NCBI GenBank assembly: GCA_938022935.1
Contig: CALIHL010000029.1
Location: 22,147-86,146, forward strand
Direction: 5' to 3'
DNA: 64,000 nucleotides
DNA from: an uncultured Saprospiraceae bacterium
GTDB lineage: Bacteria; Bacteroidota; Bacteroidia; Chitinophagales; Saprospiraceae
This document shows, in pieces, positions 1-8,923 of the stretch. Made by a program: the position numbers and the translations under genes. Under the pieces are notes generated by a model. The model did not search any database. It was not told where the DNA came from and saw nothing but the letters and a program-made list of their open reading frames with translations. Numbering within the stretch: the stretch's first letter is position 1; the number at the start of each line of letters is the position of its first letter.

Positions 1-1
1 G

Positions 2-1195
2 GATATCAAGGAGTTTATCAATGATGGTACTAAGATGGTATTTGTTACTGCCGGTATGGGTGGTGGCACAGGTACAGGAGCCGCTCCAGTTGTTGCTAAA
101 GCAGCAAAAGATATGGGCATCCTTACAGTAGCGATCGTGACTCTTCCTTTCAAGTTTGAAGGGATGCGTCGTCAGAGATTTGCCATCGAAGGATTAGAAG
201 AGCTAAAGCAGCATGTTGATGCTTACTTGGTGATCTCCAATGATCGTCTCTTCAATATATATGGTGATCTTGGTTTGTCTGATGCATTTGCGAAAGCGGA
301 TGCCATACTGACGACTGCGGCTAAAGGTATAGCGGAGATCATCACTGTATGGGGTAAGATCAATGTTGACTTTGAAGATGTCAATACTGTCATGCGAGGC
401 TCAGGAGTAGCCATCATGGGTAACGCTGTAGCGGAAGGTGAAGAAAGAGCTCGTAAGGCCATCAGCCAAGCGATGAACTCTCCTTTGTTAGAGGACAATG
501 ATATAAGAGGTGCCCAGCACATTTTGTTAAATATCACATCTGGTAAGAGCGAAGTAACTATGTCTGAGATTGGTGAGATCACAGAGTATGTACAAGAAGA
601 AGCAGGCTACGGCACTAACCTCATATGGGGTAGTGGTCATGATCCATCGTTGGGCGAAAAGATCAGTGTCACTTTGATAGCGACGGGCTTTAAGACTAAT
701 CATGTCAATGAAACTAAGATCGTTGATGAGAAGATTAGAATCCCACTAGATGAGTCTAAGGCTTTAACAGAAGAAAATGGCTTTGTCATTGGTCTTGAAG
801 AAGAAGCTGCCGCAAATACTTTTGATTTTGAAGAAGAAGATGTTAGAAGAACAATTGAAGAACTCAATCAAACTTCTGAGTACTACGTGTCTAACAAATC
901 AGAAGAGCCTACTATAGAAAGTGGTGGCGAAGATGGATCTAACAAGCAACACTATCATAAGATGGAGCAAGCAAGACGTACGTATATGCGTAAGAACCTT
1001 GCCTTGGCTTTGGATAATCCAAAGACGATCAATGATATGGAAAACGAGCCTGCCTATAAACGCAGAAACGTTGTATTAGATGATACTAAAGAGCTTAAGG
1101 CAAGGGCTGATTTGTCAAGATTTGAGATAAGTCCGGATGGAAACAACCCTTTGCAACAGTCTAATAATTCATTCTTACATGAGAATGTCGATTAG
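2..1195 (+). CDS. ftsZ: Cell division protein FtsZ (5' end outside window)
   Basis: Tubulin-like GTPase that polymerises into the Z-ring. The reading frame is open from base 2, so the N-terminal part lies outside the window. The GGGTGTG tubulin signature is at about bases 59-79, and the T7 catalytic loop (NVDFEDV) follows near base 362. The variable linker after about base 780 is acidic, and the protein ends in SFLHENVD, a C-terminus common in FtsZ of Bacteroidota. The internal ATG at base 35 is not the start because it falls just before the nucleotide-binding loop. No other coding gene follows on this strand before the terminator at 1477-1505. Confidence 0.97.
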   Translation, partial: DIKEFINDGTKMVFVTAGMGGGTGTGAAPVVAKAAKDMGILTVAIVTLPFKFEGMRRQRFAIEGLEELKQHVDAYLVISNDRLFNIYGDLGLSDAFAKADAILTTAAKGIAEIITVWGKINVDFEDVNTVMRGSGVAIMGNAVAEGEERARKAISQAMNSPLLEDNDIRGAQHILLNITSGKSEVTMSEIGEITEYVQEEAGYGTNLIWGSGHDPSLGEKISVTLIATGFKTNHVNETKIVDEKIRIPLDESKALTEENGFVIGLEEEAAANTFDFEEEDVRRTIEELNQTSEYYVSNKSEEPTIESGGEDGSNKQHYHKMEQARRTYMRKNLALALDNPKTINDMENEPAYKRRNVVLDDTKELKARADLSRFEISPDGNNPLQQSNNSFLHENVD

Positions 1196-1284
1196 GTAAA
1201 ATTATATATTAAAAAAAATTCATATATATTTACCTACATGTTATTAAAGGTTTATATATTAGCAAAATAAAAATATATACTCGT

Positions 1285-1433
1285 AGACGGTCCGTTGAAG
1301 AACGGAGCAGATAAAAAGGCGGAAAGTAAAACGTTGTCAATACTCATAAAGGAGAGCTGTCGAAAGATGCTTCTTTGAAAACTGTGAAGGAGCATTTGAG
1401 TTTAGATGGACTAATGATGGATTTCGTCTTTTT
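1285..1433 (+). ncRNA. Candidate structured non-coding RNA downstream of ftsZ
   Basis: The 327-base gap between ftsZ and the next gene has no ORF but several helices. A hairpin at 1291-1306 has a six-pair stem (tccgtt/aacgga) and a GAAG loop. A ten-pair stem with two G-U pairs joins 1367-1376 to 1386-1395. A possible closing helix joins agacg at 1285-1289 to cgtct at 1425-1429, directly followed by a T-run. A competing pairing joins 1343-1352 to 1447-1458. It could be an independent RNA such as a 6S-like RNA, or a structured 3' UTR of ftsZ; I cannot assign a family. The ends are inferred from the closing helix only. Confidence 0.4.
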
Positions 1434-1476
1434 ATTATAATCTTTTCCTTTTTATGAGATTGGTTTATTAAAAGTA

Positions 1477-1505
1477 CCTCGGCTTTCTCAGCCGAGGTTT
1501 TTTAT
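1477..1505 (+). terminator. Rho-independent terminator
   Basis: A perfect eight-pair stem (cctcggct at 1477-1484 with agccgagg at 1490-1497), a five-base loop and a run of T residues from 1498. The T-run is on the plus side, so it ends transcription from ftsZ and the non-coding stretch after it. It may also work weakly for the minus-strand hydrolase gene that ends at 1523. Confidence 0.85.
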
Positions 1506-1522
1506 TTTATAACTCATTATAA

Positions 1523-2503
1523 TTATAAAAGTTCTCTGTTTATAAAGTCCATAACCTCATCTTGGACTTCTTTCCAATTATCATTTTTATACACAGAGCC
1601 GAGCACGTGATTACCTCGTTCAAAAGCTTTAAACTCCACAGGTTTGTCTTTGATCTTTAAAGCTTCTTTAAATTCTAACATAGCGCTCACCGAGACGACA
1701 GGATCTTGCACTTCTTCATTTTTATAAAAGTATCCACAGTAGAGTGGTAGGTCTAATTTTCCAAATACCTCAGAGGTCATCGTCATGTCAAGTAATCCTT
1801 GCATCGCGATCAATCCGTTGGTATGATATTGTTGAGACCAGTATTGGTTGTATTCTTCTGACGGGTTGGGCAGTCTGTGTTCTCCGATTATGTTATATGC
1901 TAGATCTTCTCCCCATGGCCCTGTTAACAATGATACGCCTGTTACATTGACAGCGATATTAGGGGACAGCAAGATGAGGCCTTTGAGAGATGGATCTCCG
2001 GCAGCCAGATAGATGCCTAATGTTCCTCCAGTCGAGCATCCCATTAGAATCACTTCGTCTCCAAGGACCTTGCCAATCGCTATGGCCTCTTTAGCAGCAT
2101 TGATCAGCATGGCTGGCGTTAGGTTCTTCATAGCATCCTTATTATCTACGCCGTGCTCAGGAAGCCGTGGAAGATATAAGTTAGCACTTAAGCTATCAGC
2201 GATATTGACATGCATCGGAAAGCCCTCTGCTTGACTCGCTGAGAATCCATGGAGATAGACGATGCTATATTTTGTCTTTTGCTTAGAAGAGTCAGCCCAG
2301 ACTACACGTGACTCGTTGTCTTCTTTTAGATACTGGACAGCTTGTTCTTGATTTTTAAGTTCGAGATCTAAAGTAGACAAGTCATAGGTTGTGCTACTTG
2401 GGTTAAAGTCTATCGCATCAAAAGATGGACGAGGTCCCAAGGCAAAGCCGCCAATCAAAATAACGATTAGACCCGCCAAAACTTTTATAATTCTTAACAT
2501 CAT
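1523..2503 (-). CDS. Membrane-anchored alpha/beta hydrolase
   Basis: A 326-residue alpha/beta-hydrolase-fold protein with an N-terminal hydrophobic segment (about residues 4-22) that should anchor it to, or export it across, the inner membrane. The oxyanion HGF sequence is at about residues 85-87. The nucleophile elbow is GCSTG with Ser157, and a late GNH supplies a probable catalytic His. These features fit a serine esterase or lipase; the substrate is unknown. It is the last gene of a minus-strand run that also holds a hydroxyacyl-CoA dehydrogenase and a TIM-barrel isomerase. Confidence 0.85.
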   Translation of the reverse strand: MMLRIIKVLAGLIVILIGGFALGPRPSFDAIDFNPSSTTYDLSTLDLELKNQEQAVQYLKEDNESRVVWADSSKQKTKYSIVYLHGFSASQAEGFPMHVNIADSLSANLYLPRLPEHGVDNKDAMKNLTPAMLINAAKEAIAIGKVLGDEVILMGCSTGGTLGIYLAAGDPSLKGLILLSPNIAVNVTGVSLLTGPWGEDLAYNIIGEHRLPNPSEEYNQYWSQQYHTNGLIAMQGLLDMTMTSEVFGKLDLPLYCGYFYKNEEVQDPVVSVSAMLEFKEALKIKDKPVEFKAFERGNHVLGSVYKNDNWKEVQDEVMDFINRELL

Positions 2504-2565
2504 AGTTTAGGTAGTTGTAGCATGGAAAATGTAACTAAATCAAAAGCAGACTTAGTATTTTTAAA

Positions 2566-3450
2566 CTATAGGAATGACTTAGATACGATGAGTTCTTTGC
2601 CACCATGACTATAATCGTAAAATCCTTCTCCTGTCTTACGACCAAGCTTTCCGGCAGTCACCATATTGACTAACAAAGGATTGGGGGCGTACTTCGTATC
2701 ACCTAATCCAGACTGAAGTACTTGACAGATATTCATACAAACATCCAATCCTACAAAGTCGGCTAGTTGAAGAGGGCCCATCGGATGAGCCATGCCGAGC
2801 TTCATCACGGTGTCGATCTCCTTTACTCCAGCCACGCCTTGTTGTAAGGTCGCGATGGCTTCATTGATCATCGGCATCAATATCCGATTAGCTGCAAATC
2901 CTGGAAAGTCATTAACCTCTACTGGTATCTTGCCCAAGGCTGATGATATTTCCATAACTGTTCTTGTAGTTTCGTCAGAAGTGCTATACCCTTTGATGAC
3001 CTCGACTAACTTCATCATAGGCACTGGATTAAAAAAGTGCATACCGATCACTTTATCTGGACGAGAAGTAGCTGTTGCGATTTTAGTGATTGAGATACTT
3101 GATGTGTTACTTGCCAAGATCGCATCTTCAGGTGCTACCTCATCTATCTGATCAAATATCTTGAGCTTGAGTTCTTCATTTTCAGTGGCCGCCTCTACGA
3201 TAAGGTCTGCATTGGCTACTGCAGCAGCTAGGCTAGTGTGCGTTGATATATTGGCTAATGTTGATTGTAGATTTTCCTTAGTGATATACTCTTTCTTGAG
3301 CATGCGCTGGAGGTTCTTCTCTATGGTAGCTACAGCTTTTTGAAGCGCTTCTTGAGAGATGTCGATTAAGTTGACTTGGTATCCACCTTGAGCAAATACA
3401 TGTGCGATTCCATTGCCCATCGTTCCGGCACCTATAACTGATATATTCAT
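2566..3450 (-). CDS. 3-hydroxyacyl-CoA (3-hydroxybutyryl-CoA) dehydrogenase
   Basis: NAD-dependent oxidation of 3-hydroxyacyl-CoA to 3-oxoacyl-CoA, used in fatty-acid or butanoate metabolism in the cytoplasm. The Rossmann motif GAGTMG sits at residues 7-12 and the family signature [14 protein letters not shown] is in the middle. The protein has about 294 residues, as expected for the single-domain type (HbdH/PaaH) rather than the FadB fusion. The ORF can be extended by seven residues, but the ATG at 3450 places the nucleotide-binding strand right at the N-terminus, as is normal. The gene lies between a hydrolase and a TIM-barrel isomerase on the same strand. Confidence 0.93.
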   Translation of the reverse strand: MNISVIGAGTMGNGIAHVFAQGGYQVNLIDISQEALQKAVATIEKNLQRMLKKEYITKENLQSTLANISTHTSLAAAVANADLIVEAATENEELKLKIFDQIDEVAPEDAILASNTSSISITKIATATSRPDKVIGMHFFNPVPMMKLVEVIKGYSTSDETTRTVMEISSALGKIPVEVNDFPGFAANRILMPMINEAIATLQQGVAGVKEIDTVMKLGMAHPMGPLQLADFVGLDVCMNICQVLQSGLGDTKYAPNPLLVNMVTAGKLGRKTGEGFYDYSHGGKELIVSKSFL

Positions 3451-3492
3451 TCTCTTTTCTTTGAAGCGCAAAGATAGTTGAAGAATCTCTGA

Positions 3493-4410
3493 CTATCGAC
3501 TCACAAATTGTCGCAGATAGTCATGACTCACTTTTAGTGCTTCGATTCTCTTTTCAAGAGTTCCTTCGTACGCCCGCTCTTCAACTTCAACACATACGGC
3601 ACCTTGATATCCCACTTCCTTCAGACTCGTGAAGAAGGCTTGCCAATCTACGTCTCCATTGCCAGGGATCTTAGGCGTATGCCATAAGTTAGGGTAGGAG
3701 AGTACGCCATGTTCGTCGAGTTGATCTCTATCTATCTGTACATCTTTAGCATGTATATGATGCAGCCTTTCGGCAAATGTTCTGATCGGATAGTTCACAT
3801 CCATATGCTGTATGATCATGTGCGAAGGATCATAGTTAAGGCCAAAGTTGGGCGTAGGTAGTTGCTTCCAAGCCTTGCGCCATATTGCTGGAGTGGTGAA
3901 CAAGTTCTTGCCTCCGGGCCATTCGTCTTGTGTGAAAGACATGGGGCAGTTTTCTATCCCGACCTTGATCCCGAAGCCATCAGCTTGACCTAGGATGCCT
4001 TGCCAGACTTTTAGAAAGGTAGGCCAGTTGTCTTCTACGGACAAAGTGTGATCTCTTCCGACAAATGTGTTGATCACTGAAATATCAAGTCTTGCTGCTG
4101 CCCTGATGAGTGCTTTTATGTGATCAACATATTGCTTTTGTAACACTTGGTCAGCAGTTAGCGTGTTGGGATAGTAGCCTAAGGCACTGATCTCTACGCC
4201 ATATTGGAGAGAGAGGGACTTGATCTCTTTTATCTTATTTGCGGTAAGCGAAGTGATATCTATGTGTGTGATACCGCTGTATCTTCTATCTCCTTCTCCA
4301 GGCGGCCAGCACATCACCTCGATACAATCGTAACCGATGTCCGCTGCTATCTGCAATACTCCTTCAAGACTCTGGTCGGGAAGGATAGCTGTTACGAAAC
4401 CTAATTGCAT
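3493..4410 (-). CDS. Sugar phosphate isomerase/epimerase family TIM-barrel protein
   Basis: A 305-residue protein of the xylose-isomerase-like / AP-endonuclease-2 TIM-barrel family. Metal-binding-type positions are visible: the GIENCP segment, the NYDPSHM segment, HIHAKD and a late VCVEVEE. Members isomerise or epimerise sugars and inositols in the cytoplasm using a divalent metal. The substrate cannot be told from sequence. It is the first gene of the run leading into the hydroxyacyl-CoA dehydrogenase. A terminator separates it from the acyl-CoA ligase upstream. Confidence 0.85.
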   Translation of the reverse strand: MQLGFVTAILPDQSLEGVLQIAADIGYDCIEVMCWPPGEGDRRYSGITHIDITSLTANKIKEIKSLSLQYGVEISALGYYPNTLTADQVLQKQYVDHIKALIRAAARLDISVINTFVGRDHTLSVEDNWPTFLKVWQGILGQADGFGIKVGIENCPMSFTQDEWPGGKNLFTTPAIWRKAWKQLPTPNFGLNYDPSHMIIQHMDVNYPIRTFAERLHHIHAKDVQIDRDQLDEHGVLSYPNLWHTPKIPGNGDVDWQAFFTSLKEVGYQGAVCVEVEERAYEGTLEKRIEALKVSHDYLRQFVSR

Positions 4411-4463
4411 ATGAACGATTTTAATCTGAAGGTTAAATTATGTTTTCTAATTGCGGTGAAAAT

Positions 4464-4495
4464 TAAAACAGGCGATTACAATTGTAATCACCTGT
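4464..4495 (-). terminator. Terminator after the acyl-CoA ligase gene
   Basis: A near-perfect hairpin: acagg (4468-4472) pairs with cctgt (4491-4495) and gattac (4474-4479) with gtaatc (4484-4489), with one mismatched pair between and a four-base loop. Read on the minus strand the stem is followed by a T-rich tail. It lies about 30 bases past the ligase stop codon and separates that gene from the isomerase. Confidence 0.75.
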
Positions 4496-4525
4496 TTGTA
4501 AACTCTTATACTATAGATTCTGTTT

Positions 4526-6073
4526 TTATAATTTTCTCAATTCCTTCTTGAGGATCTTTCCAGTAGCACTCATCGGAAGTGCATCTATGAACTCTATGAC
4601 ACGAGGATATTTGTATGCTGCGAGCTTACTCTTCGTATAAGCCTTCAGCTCTTCCTCAGTTATGTTTGCACCTTCCTCTTTAACCACATAAGCCTTGATC
4701 TCTTCACCCATCTCATCATGTGGGATACCAATTACAGCTACAAGAGAAACATCTTCATGCTTTATCATGGCCTCTTCTACTTCTCTTGGGTAGACATTTA
4801 GGCCGCCTCTGATGATCATGTCTTTAGTTCTATCTACTATAAAATAGAACCCATCTTCATCTTTGATTGCTACGTCGCCTGAGTGTAACCATCCATCTGT
4901 TATTGTTTTAGCATTTGCTTCAGGCTTATTATAATATCCTTTCATGACGTTATGTCCCCTGTACCATAATTCACCTTTCTCTCCTACAGGCACTTCATTA
5001 CCATCGTCATCCACAAGTTTTACTTCTACACCCCATACCTCAGTGCCTATTGATCCTGGTTTTGTGCCTACATCAGCTTGATTGAAAGTTACAATCGGAG
5101 AACCTTCAGACATACCATAGCCTTCTAGTATATCTACACCAAATCGATCTTTAAAATCTTTAAGTACTTGCACAGGTAAGGCAGCTCCGCCTGACGCTGC
5201 GACGCGCATATTGCCAGCTATCTTGTCATAATCAAACTTTGGATCTTTATAATTTAAAAGCCCCCAATACATGGTAGGAACTCCCGCGAATACAGAGACT
5301 TCATGTTTCTGCAACAAGCCAAAGACAGCCTCAGCATCAAACCGAGGAAGTAAGATGCTATGCCCGCCACCATATGCTATCGCATTCATTAGACAAGACA
5401 TAGCAAAAATATGAAACAAGGGAAGTACGATCAGCGCTGTATCATTCTCGTTAATATCAAATAGATCCTTAGAAATCCCAGCGTTTAAGACTAAACCACT
5501 GTGCGTAAGTTCTGCCCCTTTAGGCTTGCCCGTCGTACCTGAAGTATATATAATGACCGCAGTATCTTCGGCACCTGTTCTTACTGTTTCAAATGATGGA
5601 GATTGGCCAGCCATTAAGCTGCCCAATGTCTTTGTTCCTTCGATAGGAGAAGGATCTGTAGGGTTAGTCATGATCATGTAGAACTGCTCACATTTATCTG
5701 ATTTGTTAAACCCTGAGTAGCCCATCTGTCCCATAGGGAGATCTGGTGAACCCACAAAGCAGAAGTATGCTTTGGCGTCACTGTCACTGATATGATATGC
5801 TATCTCATCCTCTTTGAGCAAAACGCTCAACGGAACTACTGTTGCTCCGGCTTTAAGTATACCAAAGTAAATAATAGGAAAATATGGGAGGTTAAAACAA
5901 CTCAAGGCCACTTTGTCTCCTTTCTGTATACCATTGGCAATCAAGCCATTAGCTACTTGATTAGCCGCTCCATTGATTTGTGCATAAGTCAAGGTGGTAT
6001 CTCCAAAAGTGAACGCAGGCTTGTTGCCATATTTGAATGCTGATGATTCCAGCAGAACGGATAGATTTAACAT
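4526..6073 (-). CDS. AMP-forming long-chain fatty acid-CoA ligase
   Basis: ANL-superfamily acyl-CoA synthetase, 515 residues. It activates a carboxylic acid to acyl-AMP and then acyl-CoA. The P-loop-like motif YTSGTTGKPKG is at residues 176-186. Other family motifs are YGMSEGSP, the DGWLHSGD hinge-region motif and the C-terminal catalytic lysine motif SATGKILKKEL. The length and the lack of a long N-terminal extension fit the medium/long-chain FadD-like class. The substrate chain length is inferred, not shown. It is transcribed alone, with its own terminator, and diverges from the DUF1761 gene. Confidence 0.92.
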   Translation of the reverse strand: MLNLSVLLESSAFKYGNKPAFTFGDTTLTYAQINGAANQVANGLIANGIQKGDKVALSCFNLPYFPIIYFGILKAGATVVPLSVLLKEDEIAYHISDSDAKAYFCFVGSPDLPMGQMGYSGFNKSDKCEQFYMIMTNPTDPSPIEGTKTLGSLMAGQSPSFETVRTGAEDTAVIIYTSGTTGKPKGAELTHSGLVLNAGISKDLFDINENDTALIVLPLFHIFAMSCLMNAIAYGGGHSILLPRFDAEAVFGLLQKHEVSVFAGVPTMYWGLLNYKDPKFDYDKIAGNMRVAASGGAALPVQVLKDFKDRFGVDILEGYGMSEGSPIVTFNQADVGTKPGSIGTEVWGVEVKLVDDDGNEVPVGEKGELWYRGHNVMKGYYNKPEANAKTITDGWLHSGDVAIKDEDGFYFIVDRTKDMIIRGGLNVYPREVEEAMIKHEDVSLVAVIGIPHDEMGEEIKAYVVKEEGANITEEELKAYTKSKLAAYKYPRVIEFIDALPMSATGKILKKELRKL

Positions 6074-6171
6074 GTTATCAGTTTTTTAAATTATGATCCG
6101 GGCAAAGAAAGAAATAAGATTCTGAATCAACAACCAAATAGAAATAAGATATTTGCGCAAAACGGATACTC

Positions 6172-6672
6172 ATGGATTTTAATATTCCTTTTCTATTTAT
6201 TGCAGCTGCCAGTCCTTTGATGGTTGGTGCTTTATGGTATAATCCTAAGGTTTTTGGCAACATATGGATGCGGACTTCTGGGGTTACGGAAGAGCAAGCA
6301 CAATCTGGAAATATGATTTTGATCTTTGGCCTAACCTATATATTCAGCCTTCTTGTGGCTTTTACGATAGCAACCTTGGCGATCCATCAGATGGGTATCA
6401 TGCAAGTATTGACTGAGCAACCTGGGTTTGGAGATAGCAATGCTGAGGTGACCAAGTACTTTGAAGAGTTCATGTCACGATATGGTAACTTTCATAGAGA
6501 CTGGAAGCATGGAGCGCTGCATGGAGGATTTGCCGCGACGACGTTTGCTCTGCCTTTGATTGGGATCTTGTCTTTATTTGAAAGAAGAGGGTGGAAGTAT
6601 ATCGGCGTTCACTTTGGATATTGGTTCTTGTCTATGACCTTGATGGGCGCTGTGATTTGCCATTTTATGTAG
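6172..6672 (+). CDS. DUF1761 family membrane protein
   Basis: A 166-residue protein with four likely membrane segments (about residues 5-25, 45-68, 117-135 and 143-163). The N-terminal pattern with a small-residue helix followed by LWYNPKVFG is typical of the DUF1761 family. The function is unknown. It is transcribed divergently from the acyl-CoA ligase and ends 11 bases from the convergent miaA stop codon. Confidence 0.8.
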   Translation: MDFNIPFLFIAAASPLMVGALWYNPKVFGNIWMRTSGVTEEQAQSGNMILIFGLTYIFSLLVAFTIATLAIHQMGIMQVLTEQPGFGDSNAEVTKYFEEFMSRYGNFHRDWKHGALHGGFAATTFALPLIGILSLFERRGWKYIGVHFGYWFLSMTLMGAVICHFM

Positions 6673-6683
6673 ACGACGCTCGA

Positions 6684-7571
6684 TTAACTCTTTGATCTTT
6701 CTTGTTCTATAAACTGGATCATATCATCTGTTGATTCTGGATGGAAGTGTTTGAAGCGTTGTTGGTTTTTGAACCATGTGATCTGCCGCTTTGCATAATT
6801 GCGACTGTGCTGCTTGATCTTATCAATAGCATACTCTAAAGTACTATCACCATCTAAGAAAGAAAAGAGTTCTTTATACCCAACAGTGTTTAAGCTCTTC
6901 AGATGTTTGTGCTTACGCAAGGCCTTTACTTCGTCCAAAAGACCTTCTTCCATCATGATGTCCACTCTTAGATTGATTCTATCATAGAGTTCTTCCCTTG
7001 GTCTTTCAAGGGCTATTAGGATCGACTGGAAGTCTCTGACTGTTTCCTCCTTTTTTAAGAATGAAGAAAAGGCTTGACCTGATGACTTGATCAAAGACAA
7101 TGCTCTGATTAACCTATGGGGATTCTCTTTGTCGACGCTCTCGAAGTATGATGGGTCCTTAGCTTTTAGTTCTTCTTGAAGTATTGCTATCCCCTCAGTG
7201 GCGTATATCTGATTATAATATTCTTTATCTGCCTCCTTAACATCTGGAAAAATGTCAATCCCTTCTGTCAATGCTTTTATATAAAGCCCAGACCCTCCAG
7301 CCATGACCACAACATCCGATTTCTTGAACTCTTCTTCGAGTATTGCTAAGCATCGCTCGACATAAGCACCTACGCTAAAGTCTTCATGTATCGAGACTTC
7401 ATCGATCATGTGATGAGTTACTAAAGATTGTTCTTCAGCCGTAGCCTTAGCCGTTCCAATTGTAGTTTCCTTATATACCTGCCTGCTATCTGCAGATATG
7501 ATAGAGCAGTTATAGTGTTGAGCAAGTTTAATAGCTGCGGTAGTCTTCCCCGAAGCAGTTGGCCCACCCAA
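6684..7571 (-). CDS. miaA: tRNA dimethylallyltransferase MiaA
   Basis: Transfers a dimethylallyl group to A37 of tRNAs reading UNN codons. The P-loop GPTASGKT is at the extreme N-terminus and is followed by ISADSRQVY, AGGSGLYIKAL and a C-terminal KRQITWF, all typical of MiaA. The given start is TTG at 7571. It leaves the protein short of the first beta strand that normally precedes the P-loop. In-frame codons upstream read KYLIAL, which matches that strand, but there is no ATG, GTG or TTG before the in-frame stop at 7629-7631. The true start may therefore be a rare codon (CTG at 7580 or ATT at 7577). Confidence 0.93.
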   Translation of the reverse strand: MGGPTASGKTTAAIKLAQHYNCSIISADSRQVYKETTIGTAKATAEEQSLVTHHMIDEVSIHEDFSVGAYVERCLAILEEEFKKSDVVVMAGGSGLYIKALTEGIDIFPDVKEADKEYYNQIYATEGIAILQEELKAKDPSYFESVDKENPHRLIRALSLIKSSGQAFSSFLKKEETVRDFQSILIALERPREELYDRINLRVDIMMEEGLLDEVKALRKHKHLKSLNTVGYKELFSFLDGDSTLEYAIDKIKQHSRNYAKRQITWFKNQQRFKHFHPESTDDMIQFIEQERSKS

Positions 7572-7672
7572 GGCAATCAGGTATTTTGTAGAAGTAGAGA
7601 TATCCGGCGCTTTAACAGCAAATATAAGCTATGCTAGCTCCGAGCGCAGAAGGAAGTTTTAGATTCACTTAG

Positions 7673-8233
7673 TTAAGCGTATTGGGTTTCTTTCTCTTTT
7701 ACAAATAAAGCAAGTAATAAAGCTAAAAAGATAGCCCCAACAGCACTTGAAAATAGGGCTAAAGGCAAGTTGCTCCAGGCATATTGATATGTAGGCAAAG
7801 GAATTTCTCCACTGGCAACTTTTTCTCTATGTTGTTCTAACTGTGCTTCTATATCAGCCTCGCTTGCTCCCGCTATTGATGCTCCCATTCTCATGCCAGA
7901 TTCTTGGGTAGCAATATTAAATTCTTTAAAAGTATCTTTCATTTCCTGATCATTAGAAAATAAAGCTGCACCAGCCAGTACTCCAATAACTGTGCTGATG
8001 AGATAGGCAAGGAATAACTTTTTAACCGCTTCTCCGTATCCTAGTCTTTCACCCTCTGGATCTCGCAACATTTTTCTTGCTAAAAGAATAGTAATGACAA
8101 TCATGATTAAGAAAGAAGCTAACCCTGATTTCCAAGAAAGCATAAAGTCAAACCCTATAACATACCTATAAAGTAAGGTAGATATTAAACTGATTGCTGC
8201 TAATATAAGGCCTAACTTAACTGTGTTATTCAT
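7673..8233 (-). CDS. DUF4199 membrane protein (copy 2)
   Basis: A 186-residue protein with four membrane helices: two near the N-terminus, one after the LRDPEGERLGYGEAVKKLF segment, and one near the C-terminus. This is the layout of DUF4199, a family found mainly in Bacteroidota with no known function. It is clearly paralogous to the next gene upstream: both begin MNNTVKLGLIL, share the RDPE-x-GRLGYG-like loop and end in VKEKE. The 36-base gap suggests co-transcription. Confidence 0.82.
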   Translation of the reverse strand: MNNTVKLGLILAAISLISTLLYRYVIGFDFMLSWKSGLASFLIMIVITILLARKMLRDPEGERLGYGEAVKKLFLAYLISTVIGVLAGAALFSNDQEMKDTFKEFNIATQESGMRMGASIAGASEADIEAQLEQHREKVASGEIPLPTYQYAWSNLPLALFSSAVGAIFLALLLALFVKEKETQYA

Positions 8234-8269
8234 AGTAGTAGTTATGTTCGATTTGTTTCTAATTTTAAA

Positions 8270-8845
8270 TTATGCATCTATAACCCCGCCGAAGTTATCC
8301 TCTTTTTCTTTTACAAATATAGCCAGAATCAGAGCCATAATGATAGCACCAATCGCACTGCCAAATAACATTAATGGAAGGCTGCTAAAAGTATAAGGGT
8401 ATGATGGCTCTGGAATATCACCACTTTCCCTCATTTCTCTCATTTGCTCAACCGCTGCTTCTTGGTCTGCCTCACTACCCCCTGACATACTCGATATCAT
8501 CCTCGTACTTGCCTCTTGAGTTTCATAGGAATATTCAATAAAGGCAGTCTTCATTTTATCATCATTGCCAAAAGCAAGAACTCCACCAAGGCCTCCAATT
8601 ACTCCACTTATCAAATAGGCTATGAATAACTTTTTAACTGCCTGACCGTATCCCAACCTGCCTTCCTCTGGATCTCTTAGGAGTTTTCTCCCAAGCCATA
8701 TTGTAATGGCTACTGAGATTACCATACTTATAACCATTTGCTTCCAAGAAAAAAGTATCTCAAGAGGTAAAACAAACTTGTATAGTAAGAGACTTACAAT
8801 GGAGATCCCAGATAGAATCAATCCAAGTTTTACAGTGTTATTCAT
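8270..8845 (-). CDS. DUF4199 membrane protein (copy 1)
   Basis: A 191-residue paralogue of the following gene, with the same start (MNNTVKLGLIL), the same central loop LRDPEEGRLGYGQAVKKLF and the same four-helix pattern. The pair probably arose by tandem duplication and has since diverged substantially, mostly in the acidic, Ser/Met-rich segment before the last helix (about residues 105-145). Function unknown. Confidence 0.82.
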   Translation of the reverse strand: MNNTVKLGLILSGISIVSLLLYKFVLPLEILFSWKQMVISMVISVAITIWLGRKLLRDPEEGRLGYGQAVKKLFIAYLISGVIGGLGGVLAFGNDDKMKTAFIEYSYETQEASTRMISSMSGGSEADQEAAVEQMREMRESGDIPEPSYPYTFSSLPLMLFGSAIGAIIMALILAIFVKEKEDNFGGVIDA

Positions 8846-8862
8846 AGCTATGCATATAAGTA

Positions 8863-8901
8863 ATTAGATAATCTATTGTTAAGATAACAATAGGATCTAA
8901 T
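8863..8901 (-). terminator. Strong hairpin after the 537-residue membrane protein gene
   Basis: Two stacked stems: attagat (8863-8869) with atctaat (8895-8901), and ctattgtt (8873-8880) with aacaatag (8886-8893), around a five-base loop. It starts about 22 bases beyond the stop codon of the gene ending at 8924. There is no good T-run on the minus strand, so it may be a weak terminator, an mRNA-end stabiliser or a processing site. Confidence 0.4.
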
Positions 8902-8923
8902 TCGCAGACTCTTTGGCTAAGAA

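Noticed and set aside
223..582. 119-codon minus-strand ORF
   Set aside because: It is antisense to ftsZ, a conserved gene.
1285..1315. Resemblance of GGTCCGTTGAAGAACGGAGCAG to the SRP RNA apical loop
   Set aside because: The stretches on both sides do not pair into the long hairpin that SRP RNA needs, and the tetraloop is wrong.
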